Source: Ampelocalamus luodianensis
Lineage: Eukaryota; Streptophyta; Magnoliopsida; Poales; Poaceae
Assembly (NCBI GenBank): GCA_036346255.1
Contig: CM070620.1
Coordinates: forward strand, 28,021,609 to 28,085,608
Direction: 5' to 3'
Length of the DNA: 64,000 nt
Part shown: positions 24,516 to 35,075 of the stretch, one piece after another
Layout: each line of letters starts with the position of its first letter
How positions within the stretch are numbered: position 1 is the stretch's first letter
Notes under the pieces: model-generated
The model's input: only the letters and a program-made list of their open reading frames with translations
What the model was told of the DNA's origin: nothing
Databases searched by the model: none
Translations under genes and position numbers: made by a program

Positions 24516-25000
24516 GGCACCACGGAGAATTACCTCCACAATACCAACCAAAGGGAGGCAACTGGCACCGCACATCACCCAATTGTACACCTTGTCTAGA
24601 TTGGTTGTCATAACACCATATCGAGCACCACCCCTGTCATGTAGCAGCGACCACTTCTCCTTAGGCTCGTGCTCAATCCAGTCTGAGAAGCATTTCACCT
24701 GCGCTTCCGTCTTCCTCGCCACACTAGGACCATCTGTTGGTAGCTGTGCCAATGCTTCGGGGGCCTGGTCAACGCTTGTAGTAGCCTTTTTCGCTGCCTC
24801 CCTTCTCTGCGTCCAGACTCGCTTATCCAGAATCTTTCAGAGTGCATCAAACTTTCGATGCTGGTTCTAGTTGCACAATCACTTGAACAAGTTCATTAAG
24901 TCCTTGTTGCGGACCTATTTATAGAAGTTTGCACCCAAGTGCCTCATGCACCACCTGCTTCGTAGATCCGCCCATGGAAGTGGTTTGTTTTCTCCTTGCT
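24516..25000 (-). pseudogene. MULE transposase, central-C part
   Basis: From 25,000 down, after frame breaks and two in-frame stops (near 24,880 and 24,835), the frame carries WCMRHLGANFYKQVRNKDLM, then, from 24,752, KWSLLHDRGGARYGVMTTNL and VYNWVMCGASCLPLVGIVEV. These are hallmark sequences upstream of the SWIM finger in plant MULE transposases. It is bounded by the target duplications of the two solo LTRs. Confidence 0.88.
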
Positions 25001-25904
25001 ATAGCTGAAAGATCTAGACCCGCCATTATGTGGTAATGGAGTTTTGGTGATTAATGATAAATCTAATTGGGAGACTAACACTTTTATTGATATACATATT
25101 GTGTAGTCTTATTTGGATATAAAGGTGAAAATCATGAAGGCATGCAAGTGATTAAGTGATTAATGACAAATGCACTCGTGAGACTAATACTCTTATTGTT
25201 ATATCATGCTTAGTCTCACTTGGATATAAAAGCAAAATCCAAACAGTATGTATTCATAAATGACAATCTATTTGTGAGACTAACAATTCTATTGATTATC
25301 TATTGTTTAGTCTCGTTTGGATATAAAGATGGAAATACAAGAGGTATGCATTCTACTTCGTTTTATTATATCTTGTTGCATTCCTCGGATCCAAAATATA
25401 GGATAAACTCCACCAAAAAGTTTAACTTGGATATGTGCATATGTTTCCATTACACATTTGTGTATGCACACATTTAGGGGGAGTTCATTCTATATTTTGT
25501 GGTTTCATTAGTATTGATCCATATTCTCTTTCCACAAATATTAAGGATCTTTACTTTGAAACATATCCTTGAATATATTTAACTTGTGTAGTTAATATAT
25601 TCATATGAGTATATGAGAGCATATGAGACTTGTGTAGTTCGTATACACTCATATTTAGTATATACAACTTGTAGTTCGTATATACTCTTGGTATATATAA
25701 CTTGTGTAGTTCATATATACTCATGTCACTTTATATTCAATTATTTGCAATTGTGTTGTGGGACTAATGTGTGTGCTAAGATGTTTTCAAGGCTTAGTCC
25801 CGGAGTTTGAATGGTGGCATGAAAAGGAAATGCAAAGGTGATAAGAGATCAACATGGCTCAAGACAAAGGAGTCATGCATTGCATTTAAAAGCTTCGAAA
25901 TGCG

Positions 25905-26195
25905 TAGTACTGGCGTTGTATGCGGTAGTACCACCGCTGATGTACCGATTTACATGCGGTATGAAAATTCCAGAGCATTGCTTTTGGACTTGGTTTGCTC
26001 AAGTGGAGCGGTAGTACCGGAGTTCATGTGGCGGAACTACACAGAGCTGTATGACCGCAAATATGTTGGCGGTATGTAAATTCAGAGAAGGTATTTTTTC
26101 GTATTTCTCGAGCCTCGAAATCGGTAGTACCGCATTCGAGAAACGGTACTACCGAGAGCGGTATTACCGGATGCTAGTTATGTAATACCGCACTT
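25905..26195. repeat. CGGTAGTACCG palindrome cluster 1
   Basis: At least eight full or near matches to CGGTAGTACCG or its variants (CGGTAGTACC, CGGTACTACCG, CGGTATTACCG, AATACCGC), on both strands because the motif is palindromic. Inside solo LTR B. Confidence 0.8.
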
Positions 26196-27162
26196 TGTTA
26201 GTAATGGCTTGTTCAAAAGCATTTATGCAGGTATATCTTGTTAATTAATGTTAATGACATTGTGGGACTAACATTTTCCATGAGTTGGATGAATAGGTTA
26301 TGTTCCAGGGTGATGAAGACTTTGGATGGCATCATGAGTTGATCGTCATCAAGTCAAGATTCAAGAAGAGGATGCATAATGTGTTGATGCATATCAAGAT
26401 CTCGAAGAAGAGATGATCATGAGTTTATCATCAAGTCAAGAGAAGACTCATCATATGTTAATTGAGGTAAAGTAAAGGATGCATCATGGGTTGATGCATA
26501 TCAAGACGATGACCCGGACTTGAAGTGAAGATGTGCGTCATCAACCTTCAAGAAGATGCTCAAGGCAAAGGTACGACTAGCTAGGGCTAAGGATGTGTTC
26601 CTAGTCTTTTACCAGTCTTGGTGTTTGGTTGGAAGACCGGATTGCTAGTATATGTTGCCGTACTATTAAGAGGGGTCTTGTCTAGTAGCTTGAGTCTCAT
26701 CATGTGTTGATAGCTCAATCTTGCTTGCTCTAGCTCATCGTGGCATGATGCTATTATTTGCGAATGTGTTTTGCAAATAGCCGAAGCTCGTGCATTTAAT
26801 CCTTGTAACATGTGACTATGCTTTGCAAATGTGTTTTGCAAATGATTGAAGTCCATGTACCTACTCCTTGTGGCATGATCTAAGTTTGCAAATGTGTTTT
26901 GCAAATGGTTAAGATTCATGTGTATTCCTTGACATGGTCTAAGATTGCGTGTTGCTATTTCTTTGGACTTAGACCATGGTAGTGGCTCTTTGAGTTGTGC
27001 TTTTGATTTGATCAAATGTGTTTGTGATCAATCAAATAGGTGGGTTGTGTAGCCCTCTGAATAAGCTTTCAATAGAGTCCAAGATCACTCAATTCCGACA
27101 TCGGGTCAAAAGTTATGACCTTTTACCGAGTGTCGTCTCGCGTATGAAAATCGGGCTGCGGT

Positions 27163-27234
27163 AGTACCGCCAGATAATCGCGTAGTACCGTTGATAACGG
27201 TAGTACCGCCCTTGTGAGTGCGGTACGACCGCAA
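27163..27234. repeat. CGGTAGTACCG palindrome cluster 2
   Basis: Four motif copies in about 70 bp (GCGGTAGTACCGC, CGTAGTACCG, CGGTAGTACCGCC, GCGGTACGACCGC), about 65 bp upstream of the LTR's TATA box. Confidence 0.8.
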
Positions 27235-27296
27235 AAGGTCAGAACGGCTAGTTTTTGGCTGTTTCGTCTCCAAACGGCTAGTTTTTGGTTTGGGGC

Positions 27297-27304
27297 TATA
27301 AATA
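27297..27304 (+). promoter_or_regulatory. TATA box of solo LTR B
   Basis: TATAAATA in GGGGCTATAAATACCCCC. It lies 885 bp before the LTR end, giving the plus orientation to this LTR. Confidence 0.65.
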
Positions 27305-28186
27305 CCCCCTTGGCCGGTTGAGAGGCAACCTTTGGCATCCCATTGAGTTCCTTTGAGCTAAGAGCAAGCCCTCTACTCCCATTTGTGCATGTGTTGCACT
27401 TAGTGAGGTTTGAGAGGCAAATCCTATTGCATGTGTTGCATTAGGTGGTGGATTTAGTATCCACGAGAGCTTTGACACTTGATTGGTTCAAGTGAAAGTT
27501 GGAGACTTGTTACTTTTGGTGTTTGCCGACACCTAGACGGCGTGGAGGCGTTGTGCGTCGGTGATCTTCTCAAGTGAAGCTTGTGAGAAGACCCGGGCGA
27601 TTTGTGAGTGGTTTGGTGCTCGCCATCTCTGGAGCGGAGTAAGAGCAACCCTAGTGGATTGAGGTGATAAGTTCAAGTTGGAGTCGGTTCAAGCGGTTGA
27701 ACTCACTTAGAGGTGTTGGTTCGGTTGGAACCGGTCCAAGTGGTTTGGACTTACCTCGGAGGTGTTGCCTCGCGTTTTTGAGCCGATCCAAAAGGTTGAA
27801 CTTACCTCAACGTGGATTAGGGGAGACCGGCAAGTCTTCGATCACCACGGGAAAAATATCGCCGTGTCAATTGTGGTTTGCATTCTAGCTTTACTACATA
27901 GCAATTTATATTCCTAGAATTAAATTGCTTACTTGTGTGAATGCTATCTTATGTACTTAATTGTTTATATCATTGGTTAATTGCTTTCAAGTCTTTGCTA
28001 AAATTGCTCTATTTATTATTGACTTGTATTATTGGTGCACTTAGTTGAACCTAGTTGCTTTAGGCTTTAATTGTGCTAAACCGAATTGTTATTTAGCTTC
28101 CGCATTAGAATTCGGTTTTAACGCATAGAAGTTTTAAAACGCCTATTCACCCCCCCTCTAGTCGGCCTCCTCGATCTTACAATAGC

Positions 28187-29730
28187 TGAGTTATTGTACT
28201 CAGCAGGCCCGTATGCTGATCATGTATGACACATATGTTAGAATGACCTTGTACAATAGAAATCATCAAGTTCCTTAGGAACCACAACCAGTTATCTGAT
28301 TTCTCGCTTTCAACGAATGTGAATGCCACGGGAAGAACTTGATTGTTGTCGCCCGTCGCTATTGCAATCAGTATCTGACCCTTATACTTTCCAGTCAGGA
28401 ATATGCCATTGACGCAAAAGATTAGATGGCAGTGCCGAAATGCAGTGATGCATGGACCAAAGGTAAATAATGCTCGCTTTAGTACCCTCTTATTGCCCTA
28501 CTTCGGATGCATGGAATCTTAAATGTCAACATGAGTGCCGGGATTCCTGTCTTGTATGACTCAGAATGGGCCGGTGAGGTTGTGGTAGGAGTCCTCGAAC
28601 GTACTAAACTTTGATTCGAATGTCTTCTGTTTTGCCCTCCACACCTTGGCATAACTGATTGTATACTGAAACCTTACCTCAATTGTTCGAATGATGGATT
28701 GTGGCTCAAAATCTAGATTATCTACGATCTCACCATACATGATGTTCACGATGAAGCTTGATGACAGGTTCCTATGGGACTGCACCGACTCAACGATGAC
28801 ACATGTGTGAGGGACCACTATAGAGTATTTCTAATAGGTGTCCCACTTAGGTTGAAATGCGTGCACTTGCCAAGGGCATCTCTCTATGTCGGACTTCACG
28901 TCGTAGCATCTTGGCTTAGACTTGACGACTGTGAATATACGCCACACCGACAAGGCCCAGAATTTGACCACCTTCTACACGGCCTCCTTGCATATGTACA
29001 TAGCTCCTTGCTTGGCCTCGCTTTGCTCGTATTCTCACAGCACACGGGAGCCTTTGTTAACGACGAGGTTATCGAACTGGTATGTGTTCCACTCGGATGG
29101 AACCGTCTGCTGTTCCACAGCATCCTGGTAATTGGATCCTTCATCTTCTGACAATTCCATGTAGTCTTGGTCTTCTAGATCTATTCTTTGGACTAGGACT
29201 TCCAGCTCCTCACCCTCATCAATAAGCCTACTAGCTTGTCTGACTGAAGGAGCTCCTTCCACAAGGTCTTCATCAACAGCATCAATAACTCCTGGACCTT
29301 TGGCCATTGTGTGCACCGCACTGTGACTGGAGTTCTCGACTTCTTCTTTGGTATTAGTACCCCCTTCTTGTTCGGCCGCCGATGTAGGAGTAGGTTTGGC
29401 ATATGACTGGCCCAGAAGGATCAAATTTCACCGTTCCTCCCTCACTTTGCGTATATATGACTACCACGACCTTGTTCCCTTAAGCTGCACAAACTCCCAA
29501 TATGTGCCCTGTGGTGATCGGTTGGCAAAGCAACTCAATCTTAGATCATACACAACATGATCTAAATTGAATGTGTGGAACAACCACTGCATCATAGCGC
29601 CCCATGTACGCTGCTCTAGTCTTATTAGAGTCACGGTCGCCGATTGGAGATAATGCAAATTAATCCTCTCAGGATCCTCAAGAATAGTCCACTGACCGTA
29701 GTAAATTTTGAAATTGGTGGCATCCGACAT
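28187..29730 (-). pseudogene. MULE transposase, N-terminal and catalytic part
   Basis: Begins at about 29,730 (MSDATNFKIYYGQWTILEDP), followed by an acidic linker (about 29,320-29,050). The MuDR-type domain is at about 28,700-28,600 (EVRFQYTISYAKVWRAKQKT). The catalytic domain is at about 28,460-28,230 (FCVNGIFLTGKYKGQILIAI, then NNQVLPVAFTFVE). The first DDE aspartate position reads N in VNGIFLTGKY where VDGTFLTGKY is usual, so catalysis is probably lost. Several frame changes occur between domains. Confidence 0.85.
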
Positions 29731-30009
29731 ATTTGACGTACTGCAACGTAAACAAAATTTTCACGATTAACCACATATCTAAAACTAAATTACCCACCGA
29801 AAATGATTAGGTACAACATACTACACTATGTAATCGTACATCTAAAACTATGTAATCCATTCGGTTAAAAAAATTACCTAACGGGTGGACGACCGGACGA
29901 ATAGCGCTTCGCTAGCTTCTCTCATCTCCTCTACTCCTCTACTCCTCTCCCTTCCCTTCCCTTTTTCTCTTTTTCAGAATAAAAGTGAGTTGTGCCAAAA
30001 TTTTGTGGT

Positions 30010-30519
30010 CTTTATAGGGTAGATTGTGGCACCATTTTGAATGGCGCCGCCATTTCGAATGACGATATGGATTTGTGGGATCCCTATCACCATTTCAAAT
30101 GGCGGTTTTCCAAAATTTTAATATTAAAAAATTTAGGGATTGCGAGATCTTGTCGCCATTTTCCATTTTGAATAGCGATAGGGACTTGCGGGATCCCTGT
30201 CGCCATTTCAAATGGTAGTTTTCCAAAATTTTAATATTAAAAAATTTAGGGCTTGCGGGATCCCTGCCGCCATTTGAAATGGCGACAGGTCCCTGTTGCC
30301 ATTTGAAATGGCGACAGGTCCCTGTTGCCATTTCAAATAGCGACAGAGACCTCTCAGCACTGTTCAGGCCCCTGTCGCCATTCTCTAGACCGTTGTCGTC
30401 GTTTGAAATAGCGACAGGGGCATTTTGTCATTTTAAATGACGACAGTAGCCTAGTTTTCTAAAAAAAAATGACTATTTATTTTATGTTTTTTTTAAATGA
30501 TATTATTTTAAAAAATTCA
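30010..30519. repeat. Right terminal region of the MULE with palindromic subterminal repeats
   Basis: Contains about ten copies of CGCCATTTGAAATGGCG-type palindromes, spaced by ACAGGTCCCTGT or GGGATCCCTG words, between 30,025 and 30,450. Also a direct repeat of about 75 bp (TTTCCAAAATTTTAATATTA then AAAAATTTAGGG) at about 30,110 and 30,220. The distal part pairs with the left end. Confidence 0.8.
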
Positions 30520-31447
30520 TCGTAGGCATACCACACACGACAGATGACATATCCCAACTAGGGTTATTCACTTCTGCACTGGGCAAACTGATCCACTGCT
30601 TTGCTAGCCTGCTGCTGGGTGCTAGCTGCCATTCTGTTGGCCCGTTGGCCTGCCTATTAGTGGCTTGGTGCTAGGCCGCCTATAGGCCTACCGTTGGTGG
30701 CTTGGTGCTGGGCTGCTGCCGCAGCTTGGTTCCAACCAAAGCTTTGCTTGCTTATGTGTCATATGCGTGTGCCCGTCTAGTCTACACAGTTTGACCTCGT
30801 TGTACCACTTCAGTGGGCTACTACCACTAATTGCTCACTTTCACTACTGCACAAGCAATGCATGCTTGCTAGTTGTTTCTAGTACACAACTCCAATATTT
30901 ACCAGATACAACAACTCTAATACTTTGTTTCTAGTACACTCCCTAATATTATTTTTTACTATTTTCATTAACCTACATATGGCGACAGGGGCCATTTCTC
31001 AGCCTTCCCATCGCCCACTCTCTCCCTCCCTGTTGCCCACTCTCTCCCTCCATGTTGCCCTCTCCCCCACCGCTTCCGGCCGTGGCCCTCTATGAGCTCG
31101 TTGCCGTCGACCCGACCAGATCTGGCTTGTGGCATCTGGATACGGCCAAACTCTAGTGAGCCGGATCGAGAAATCCACCGGTTGCCCTTGTGTTCATTGC
31201 CGTCGCCGACGTGGAGTCGGTCGCCCTCACGATCGTCACTGTTGCCGAAGTCGGGCCTGTCACCGCCTGGTTGTGGTCGCGCCACCATGTGGAAAGTGGA
31301 CGGATCTGCCCCAACAATGCATGCGGTCATCGCATCGTGTCTTGTTTCGCGTGCACGATGGTCGCTTCAAGAAGCGATGACATATGCTTTCTCTTCTCTA
31401 CATAGGGTTTTGCTGATGTGATATAGCTTATAGACGACTGAAGTGAT

Positions 31448-31523
31448 ACTATTAGAGATGTCTTAAAAATATCATTCTAATTATCGGATATTAGAATGAT
31501 ATTCTTAGGGCATCTCTGATAGT
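31448..31523. repeat. Foldback element (34-bp arms, 8-bp loop)
   Basis: Arms 31,448-31,481 and 31,490-31,523 are inverted copies with four mismatches (ACTATTAGAGATGTC against ACTATCAGAGATGCC at the outer ends). The outer sequence resembles the GGGCATCTCT end of some MITEs. Confidence 0.7.
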
Positions 31524-32186
31524 GAATGGCATCATTTCCAACAAGGGTGAATGACATCGTTTCCACTAGGGGTTCACGAATTTGTGAGTTTGCCACGACA
31601 AAGGTGCTAATTGTTCAGGTGCCAGTGGAAAAATGTAGGAAATGTTTTTTTTTTGCCATTCTAACAAGGGTCAACTGAGTTGACCGAGGGGAAATGACCA
31701 TTATACCCTTTGCCAAAAAAACAAAAAAGAACAGATGATATCAACGGTTAAGGCATTTTATCGAGCAGCTGCCGGGCGTGTATCTCGCAAGCAAGCATTG
31801 ATGCCAACCGCCGCCAATCCCACTGCGTCGACGCATAGTGGCAGGCGTAGAGGAAGACGAGCATCGGCCTTTGTCGAACAAGACAGCTCGTGTCAAATCT
31901 TGTGGCGGTGCCCAAAAGGACCTCACGGGAACAATGCGGCAGTAGCGGGACACTTCGTAGCGGGCACTACAGCAGTGTGACAAGTTCTATTGCGGGCTCT
32001 ACATTCTAATCCGCTATTTGGAACCGCTACGATTGATTTGGTAGGTTCATGCCCCGCTACCGCAATTGCGATCGCTATTGCGGGTGCTACGAAACGCTGT
32101 TTAGTACCTCGATCACAAGTCCCATCAGTAGAACTCCTGTTGTGTTTTGCCAACAAGCCTAGTCATGTCATTTTTCATAGGAAAAT

Positions 32187-32329
32187 TTGATCATATACCC
32201 TCCCCTTAGATGGAAATTTAGGATTTACCCTCCTGACCCACATATCATTGACCTATGGTGACCCACATGTCATTGAGGTGGGAGGATAAATCCTGAAATC
32301 TTGAATTTCAGGGAGGGTATATGATCCAA
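32187..32329. mobile_element. MITE-like element with inverted ends
   Basis: The left end TTGATCATATACCCTCCC and the right end reverse-complemented, TTGGATCATATACCCTCCC, are inverted repeats. The match extends inward through AGGATTTACCCTCC and AGGATTTATCCTCC. The middle contains a direct repeat of GACCCACAT.CATTGA. No unambiguous target duplication was found, so the family is unassigned. Confidence 0.65.
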
Positions 32330-33149
32330 TCCCCCTTTTTCATATATAGTTGCTGGGATGCACTATATATCACGTTTGATGTTCATGGGAGAGAACAGGT
32401 GCCTCCTCTCTCAATGAAGTAAATGTCTACTGTCAGATGCTTCTGGCAAGTAGGACATTATACTCTACGATATTACTACTGGGGGATGGCTTGGAATCAT
32501 TCAAAATATTTCTGGCAAGTAAAGATGTGGACATGTGGTTGGTAGTAGTGGAATGTTGATAATCGTGGGAGTCTGGTTGATAAACACTAGCAGCTGAACC
32601 TTTTCGGAGAGCCAAAATAGGGGGGAAGAGCCTTTTGGCTTTTGGGGTTAGTAACAGGTGGCATGGAATTGGCAGGGGTTTAAGAGTGCTTGAAGAAGTC
32701 TTACGAATGATGCTCAAACCATTCAAATGGTAAGTAGTATTACCGGTTTTGGTACATTTGGTAGATGTTAGCAAGTAGTCCCATCTTGTTTCAGGTACCA
32801 TGCCTAGACGGAGTGAACTCTCCCCTGATTCGGATTCTGTGCTCCAAACAGGGCCTTAAAGAAGGGAAGAATGGTAAAAATGCTAGCCATTCTATGCCTG
32901 GCAATCTCTGAGGTAAAATCGCAGGTGACGGTAAGTGAAGAAAATGCTCTCATGGACCCTTTGGGGAATTTCTAGTCAAGCTCAGATCAATTGGTTTATC
33001 TTGTGCGGGAGCTGGAGCATCAACTGGACCGTTCTTCCATAGCCATACCAGGATCACAAGATTTACATCACATGTCTCTGTAAATTAATGCTGAGCAAGT
33101 GAGCATGCTAGATATCTGATGTTCATCATACTTTTTTTTTGACAGAAAA

Positions 33150-33167
33150 GGTAGAGAATTCTCTACC
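33150..33167. repeat. Perfect 18-bp palindrome near the LINE 3' end
   Basis: GGTAGAGAATTCTCTACC, ten bases before the A tail on the minus strand. It would fold as a hairpin in the LINE RNA. A similar hairpin sits before the T run at about 48,440 in LSM1 intron 4. Confidence 0.75.
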
Positions 33168-33327
33168 TTATGACCATTGTATTGAAATGGTTGTAGGGTA
33201 ATGTTACAAAACTGAAAAGGAAATGAAAAAGGAAAAGAAGAAAGAAGAAAAGGGAAATAAGAAGAAGAAGGAAGAAGAAGAAAGAAAGAAAAAAGAAAGG
33301 ATAGCCGAGATACATGAGTTTTGAAAC

Positions 33328-33746
33328 TTAGTTAGCTTGTAGTAGAAGTTGACTCCAGTGATGAAGGGAGGCCCGGTGTTTGGGTTTAGTCCTGTAAGAC
33401 AAGCAGCCGATGTATTCTTGGATCCGATTTTTTAGCGTGATCGTTCCATCTTGAACATTTTGGAAGATACATTTATTTCTTGTAATCCATAGTGAATGTG
33501 CACATGCTGCGAAACATATTGGCCAAATGTCTCTGTAGTTAGCTACTTTTGATGATACTTTTTCCACAAAGTCCAAAATGTCATGGGAGGACGATGCTTC
33601 CGATGCTAGTCCTAGTTTCAACCATAAGTGATCCGCAGCTTTACATCGTAGAATGATGTGATCGATTGTTTCTATAGCAGGGCATATGTCGCAGTGAGGA
33701 TCAGTCCTCCATTGTTTAGTTGTCATGTTATCCTTAGTGTTTAGTC
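33328..33746 (-). pseudogene. LINE ORF2, C-terminal zinc-binding region
   Basis: The frame carries NTKDNMTTKQWRTDPHCDIC, then ETIDHIILRCKAADHLWLKL, the CxxC...H...C zf-RVT domain at the end of plant LINE ORF2. It runs to a stop at 33,328. Its left-hand partner is at 41,693-43,735. The two are in the same codon phase across the duplicated TAGTC. Confidence 0.9.
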
Positions 33747-35055
33747 TGTAGGGCAACGGGTAGGCTACACTAGCGCAAATTAAAAAATTCTACCCGTAAA
33801 CCAAGATCACTGCAGTTATAGATCACGGTCTTACCACTAGACGCGCAGGTGTGGAAGTTGATGCAGCGCGTCGGGGCAGTGTAGTCGTACCAAGTTGATG
33901 CAAGACGTCGGGCGTAGTAGTCGCACTACTTCCTCGCCCTCGCCGTGGCGCCCCACGCACAACTCCTTTCTTGCGGTTCGTCCCAACGCCACGCATGCGC
34001 CTTCAAAGGTATCCACACGCACGGAGGAGCGACGACGACGGACTACTAGATCCGCGTGAACGACTAGGGCGTGGGAGGGTGGCGCCGGGGTTTGGGGATG
34101 TCACGAAAAACTCAACCCTTAACCGCGCCGCTCTCCTTTATAGACGTCCTTATAATGGGCTTCTACGAATAGAGGCCCATTAGGACTCAATGCCCATCTA
34201 ATTCGGATCCAATCCGACTAGGCTTCGCACTTTAAGTGTGTGACCTATGGTTCACGTATGTTCGACATGACGCAAGTACACATACTTGGTCAATAGTTGG
34301 TAGCGCCTCTAGCAAGACGTGCCAACTCCTAAACGCACGTAAAGATCATATCGGACGAACCATCACAACGTTATGTACATGCCAATCCCTTTGCCTCACG
34401 ATATTCGGTCGAGCTCCAAGTCGACCACTCTTTTCGATCCCGTGATCCGAATCCCTTACTAGGTTAACTCTTAACCTTAAGTAGCATGGCCATGCATTTC
34501 GGATCCGATCACTCGAGGCCCAGAGATATCTCTCTGCAGAGAGGGCAAATCCCATCTCGACCGACCATGCCTCGCAAAGATGCTTCATGACAAACCCAAA
34601 GCTACCTTTATAACTACCCGATTCATTGAGTAGCGTTTGATAGCCCCTAAGTAGGTCTATTCACATCTCAAGTACATGCGACAATCTCAGGTCTAAGAAC
34701 AAGGCGTACACATTGTGTAGAGAGAACCATAAGTATAAAAGCTATGTCTCATGTTGGGTCGGTCCAACCCCATGTTCTAAACATGTGTCCACATTATTGG
34801 TTTGACATCTCCATGTCTATGACCTGTGAAACATGGTCATCAACCGATACATGTGCTAATCCATCATTCACGTGTGTCCTCACATGAACTCCGACTAGGG
34901 ACAACTTTAGAATAACCATACAAGTAAAGAGTTTCACAAATAAGTCACATACTTGTTAATCAACACAAAGGCAATATTCAAGGAACATTTATTAAATCAT
35001 GGATACAATGAAATATCATTATCAATATGATTGCCTCTAGGGCATATCTCCAACA
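33747..35055 (-). repeat. 3' LTR of the Angela-like copia element
   Basis: 1309 bp, with ends TGTTGG...CCCTACA on the minus strand. It is near-identical to 40,372-41,692 in the AT-rich U3 part. Differences elsewhere are mostly loss of one base from CC or GG pairs, for example GACCTATGG here against GACCCTATGG in the other copy. Confidence 0.93.
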
Positions 35056-35066
35056 GTCTCCCACTT
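35056..35066 (-). other. Polypurine tract of the Angela-like element
   Basis: AAGTGGGAGAC on the minus strand, directly before the 3' LTR; the same arrangement is usual in this group. Confidence 0.85.
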
Positions 35067-35075
35067 GCACTAGAG

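Larger units (their letters stand above)
25006..28181 (+). mobile_element. Solo LTR B (3176 bp), TSD ATAGC
   Basis: Starts TGAAAGATCTAGACC and ends CTCGATCTTACA, with identical ATAGC at 25,001-25,005 and 28,182-28,186. It has a TATA box (27,297-27,304) near its 3' third and no coding domains. The end region (GCCTATTCACCCCCCCTCTA) is common in grass LTRs. Its superfamily cannot be set without internal sequence. It interrupts the MULE transposase between its catalytic domain and its C-terminal half. Confidence 0.9.
18440..30519 (-). mobile_element. Mutator-like element (MULE) with two nested solo LTRs
   Basis: Its ends are long inverted repeats. The left end starts GATTTTTTAAAAATAATATT (18,440) and the right end, reverse-complemented, starts TGAATTTTTTAAAATAATAT (30,519). 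Both then share AAATAAATAGTC, TTAGGCTACT-like, and the stretch GCCTGAACAGTGCTGAGAGG at about 18,594 and inverted at about 30,350. Flanking 9-mers GCCTAGGCA and TCGTAGGCA match at 7 of 9 positions, fitting an aged MULE 9-bp target duplication. Removing the two solo LTRs leaves an element of about 4 kb with one transposase gene. Confidence 0.82.
30529..33121. other. Stretch without a recognised gene, containing small transposon-like repeats
   Basis: Includes C-rich sequence at 31,000-31,100, a foldback at 31,448-31,523, a cluster of TAGCGGG/CCGCTA words at 31,930-32,100 and a MITE-like inverted repeat at 32,187-32,329. The sequence 32,930-33,090 reads as a weak open stretch (REL-EHQLDRSSIAIPGSQDL) that could be an exon relic, but I cannot assign it. 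Confidence 0.45.

Noticed and set aside
26587..27015. 142-codon minus-strand frame in solo LTR B
   Set aside because: Composed of imperfect repeats of a TTTGCAAATG-type word; no domain, and opposite to the LTR's transcription.
27797..28181. Possible internal polypurine tract and second LTR boundary within solo LTR B (also GGGGGAG at about 25,478)
   Set aside because: The exact 5-bp TSD encloses the entire 3176 bp as one unit, and no internal repeat of the ends was found.
33205..33300. Purine-rich AAGAAGAAG run
   Set aside because: Low-complexity part of the LINE 3' UTR, not a separate feature.
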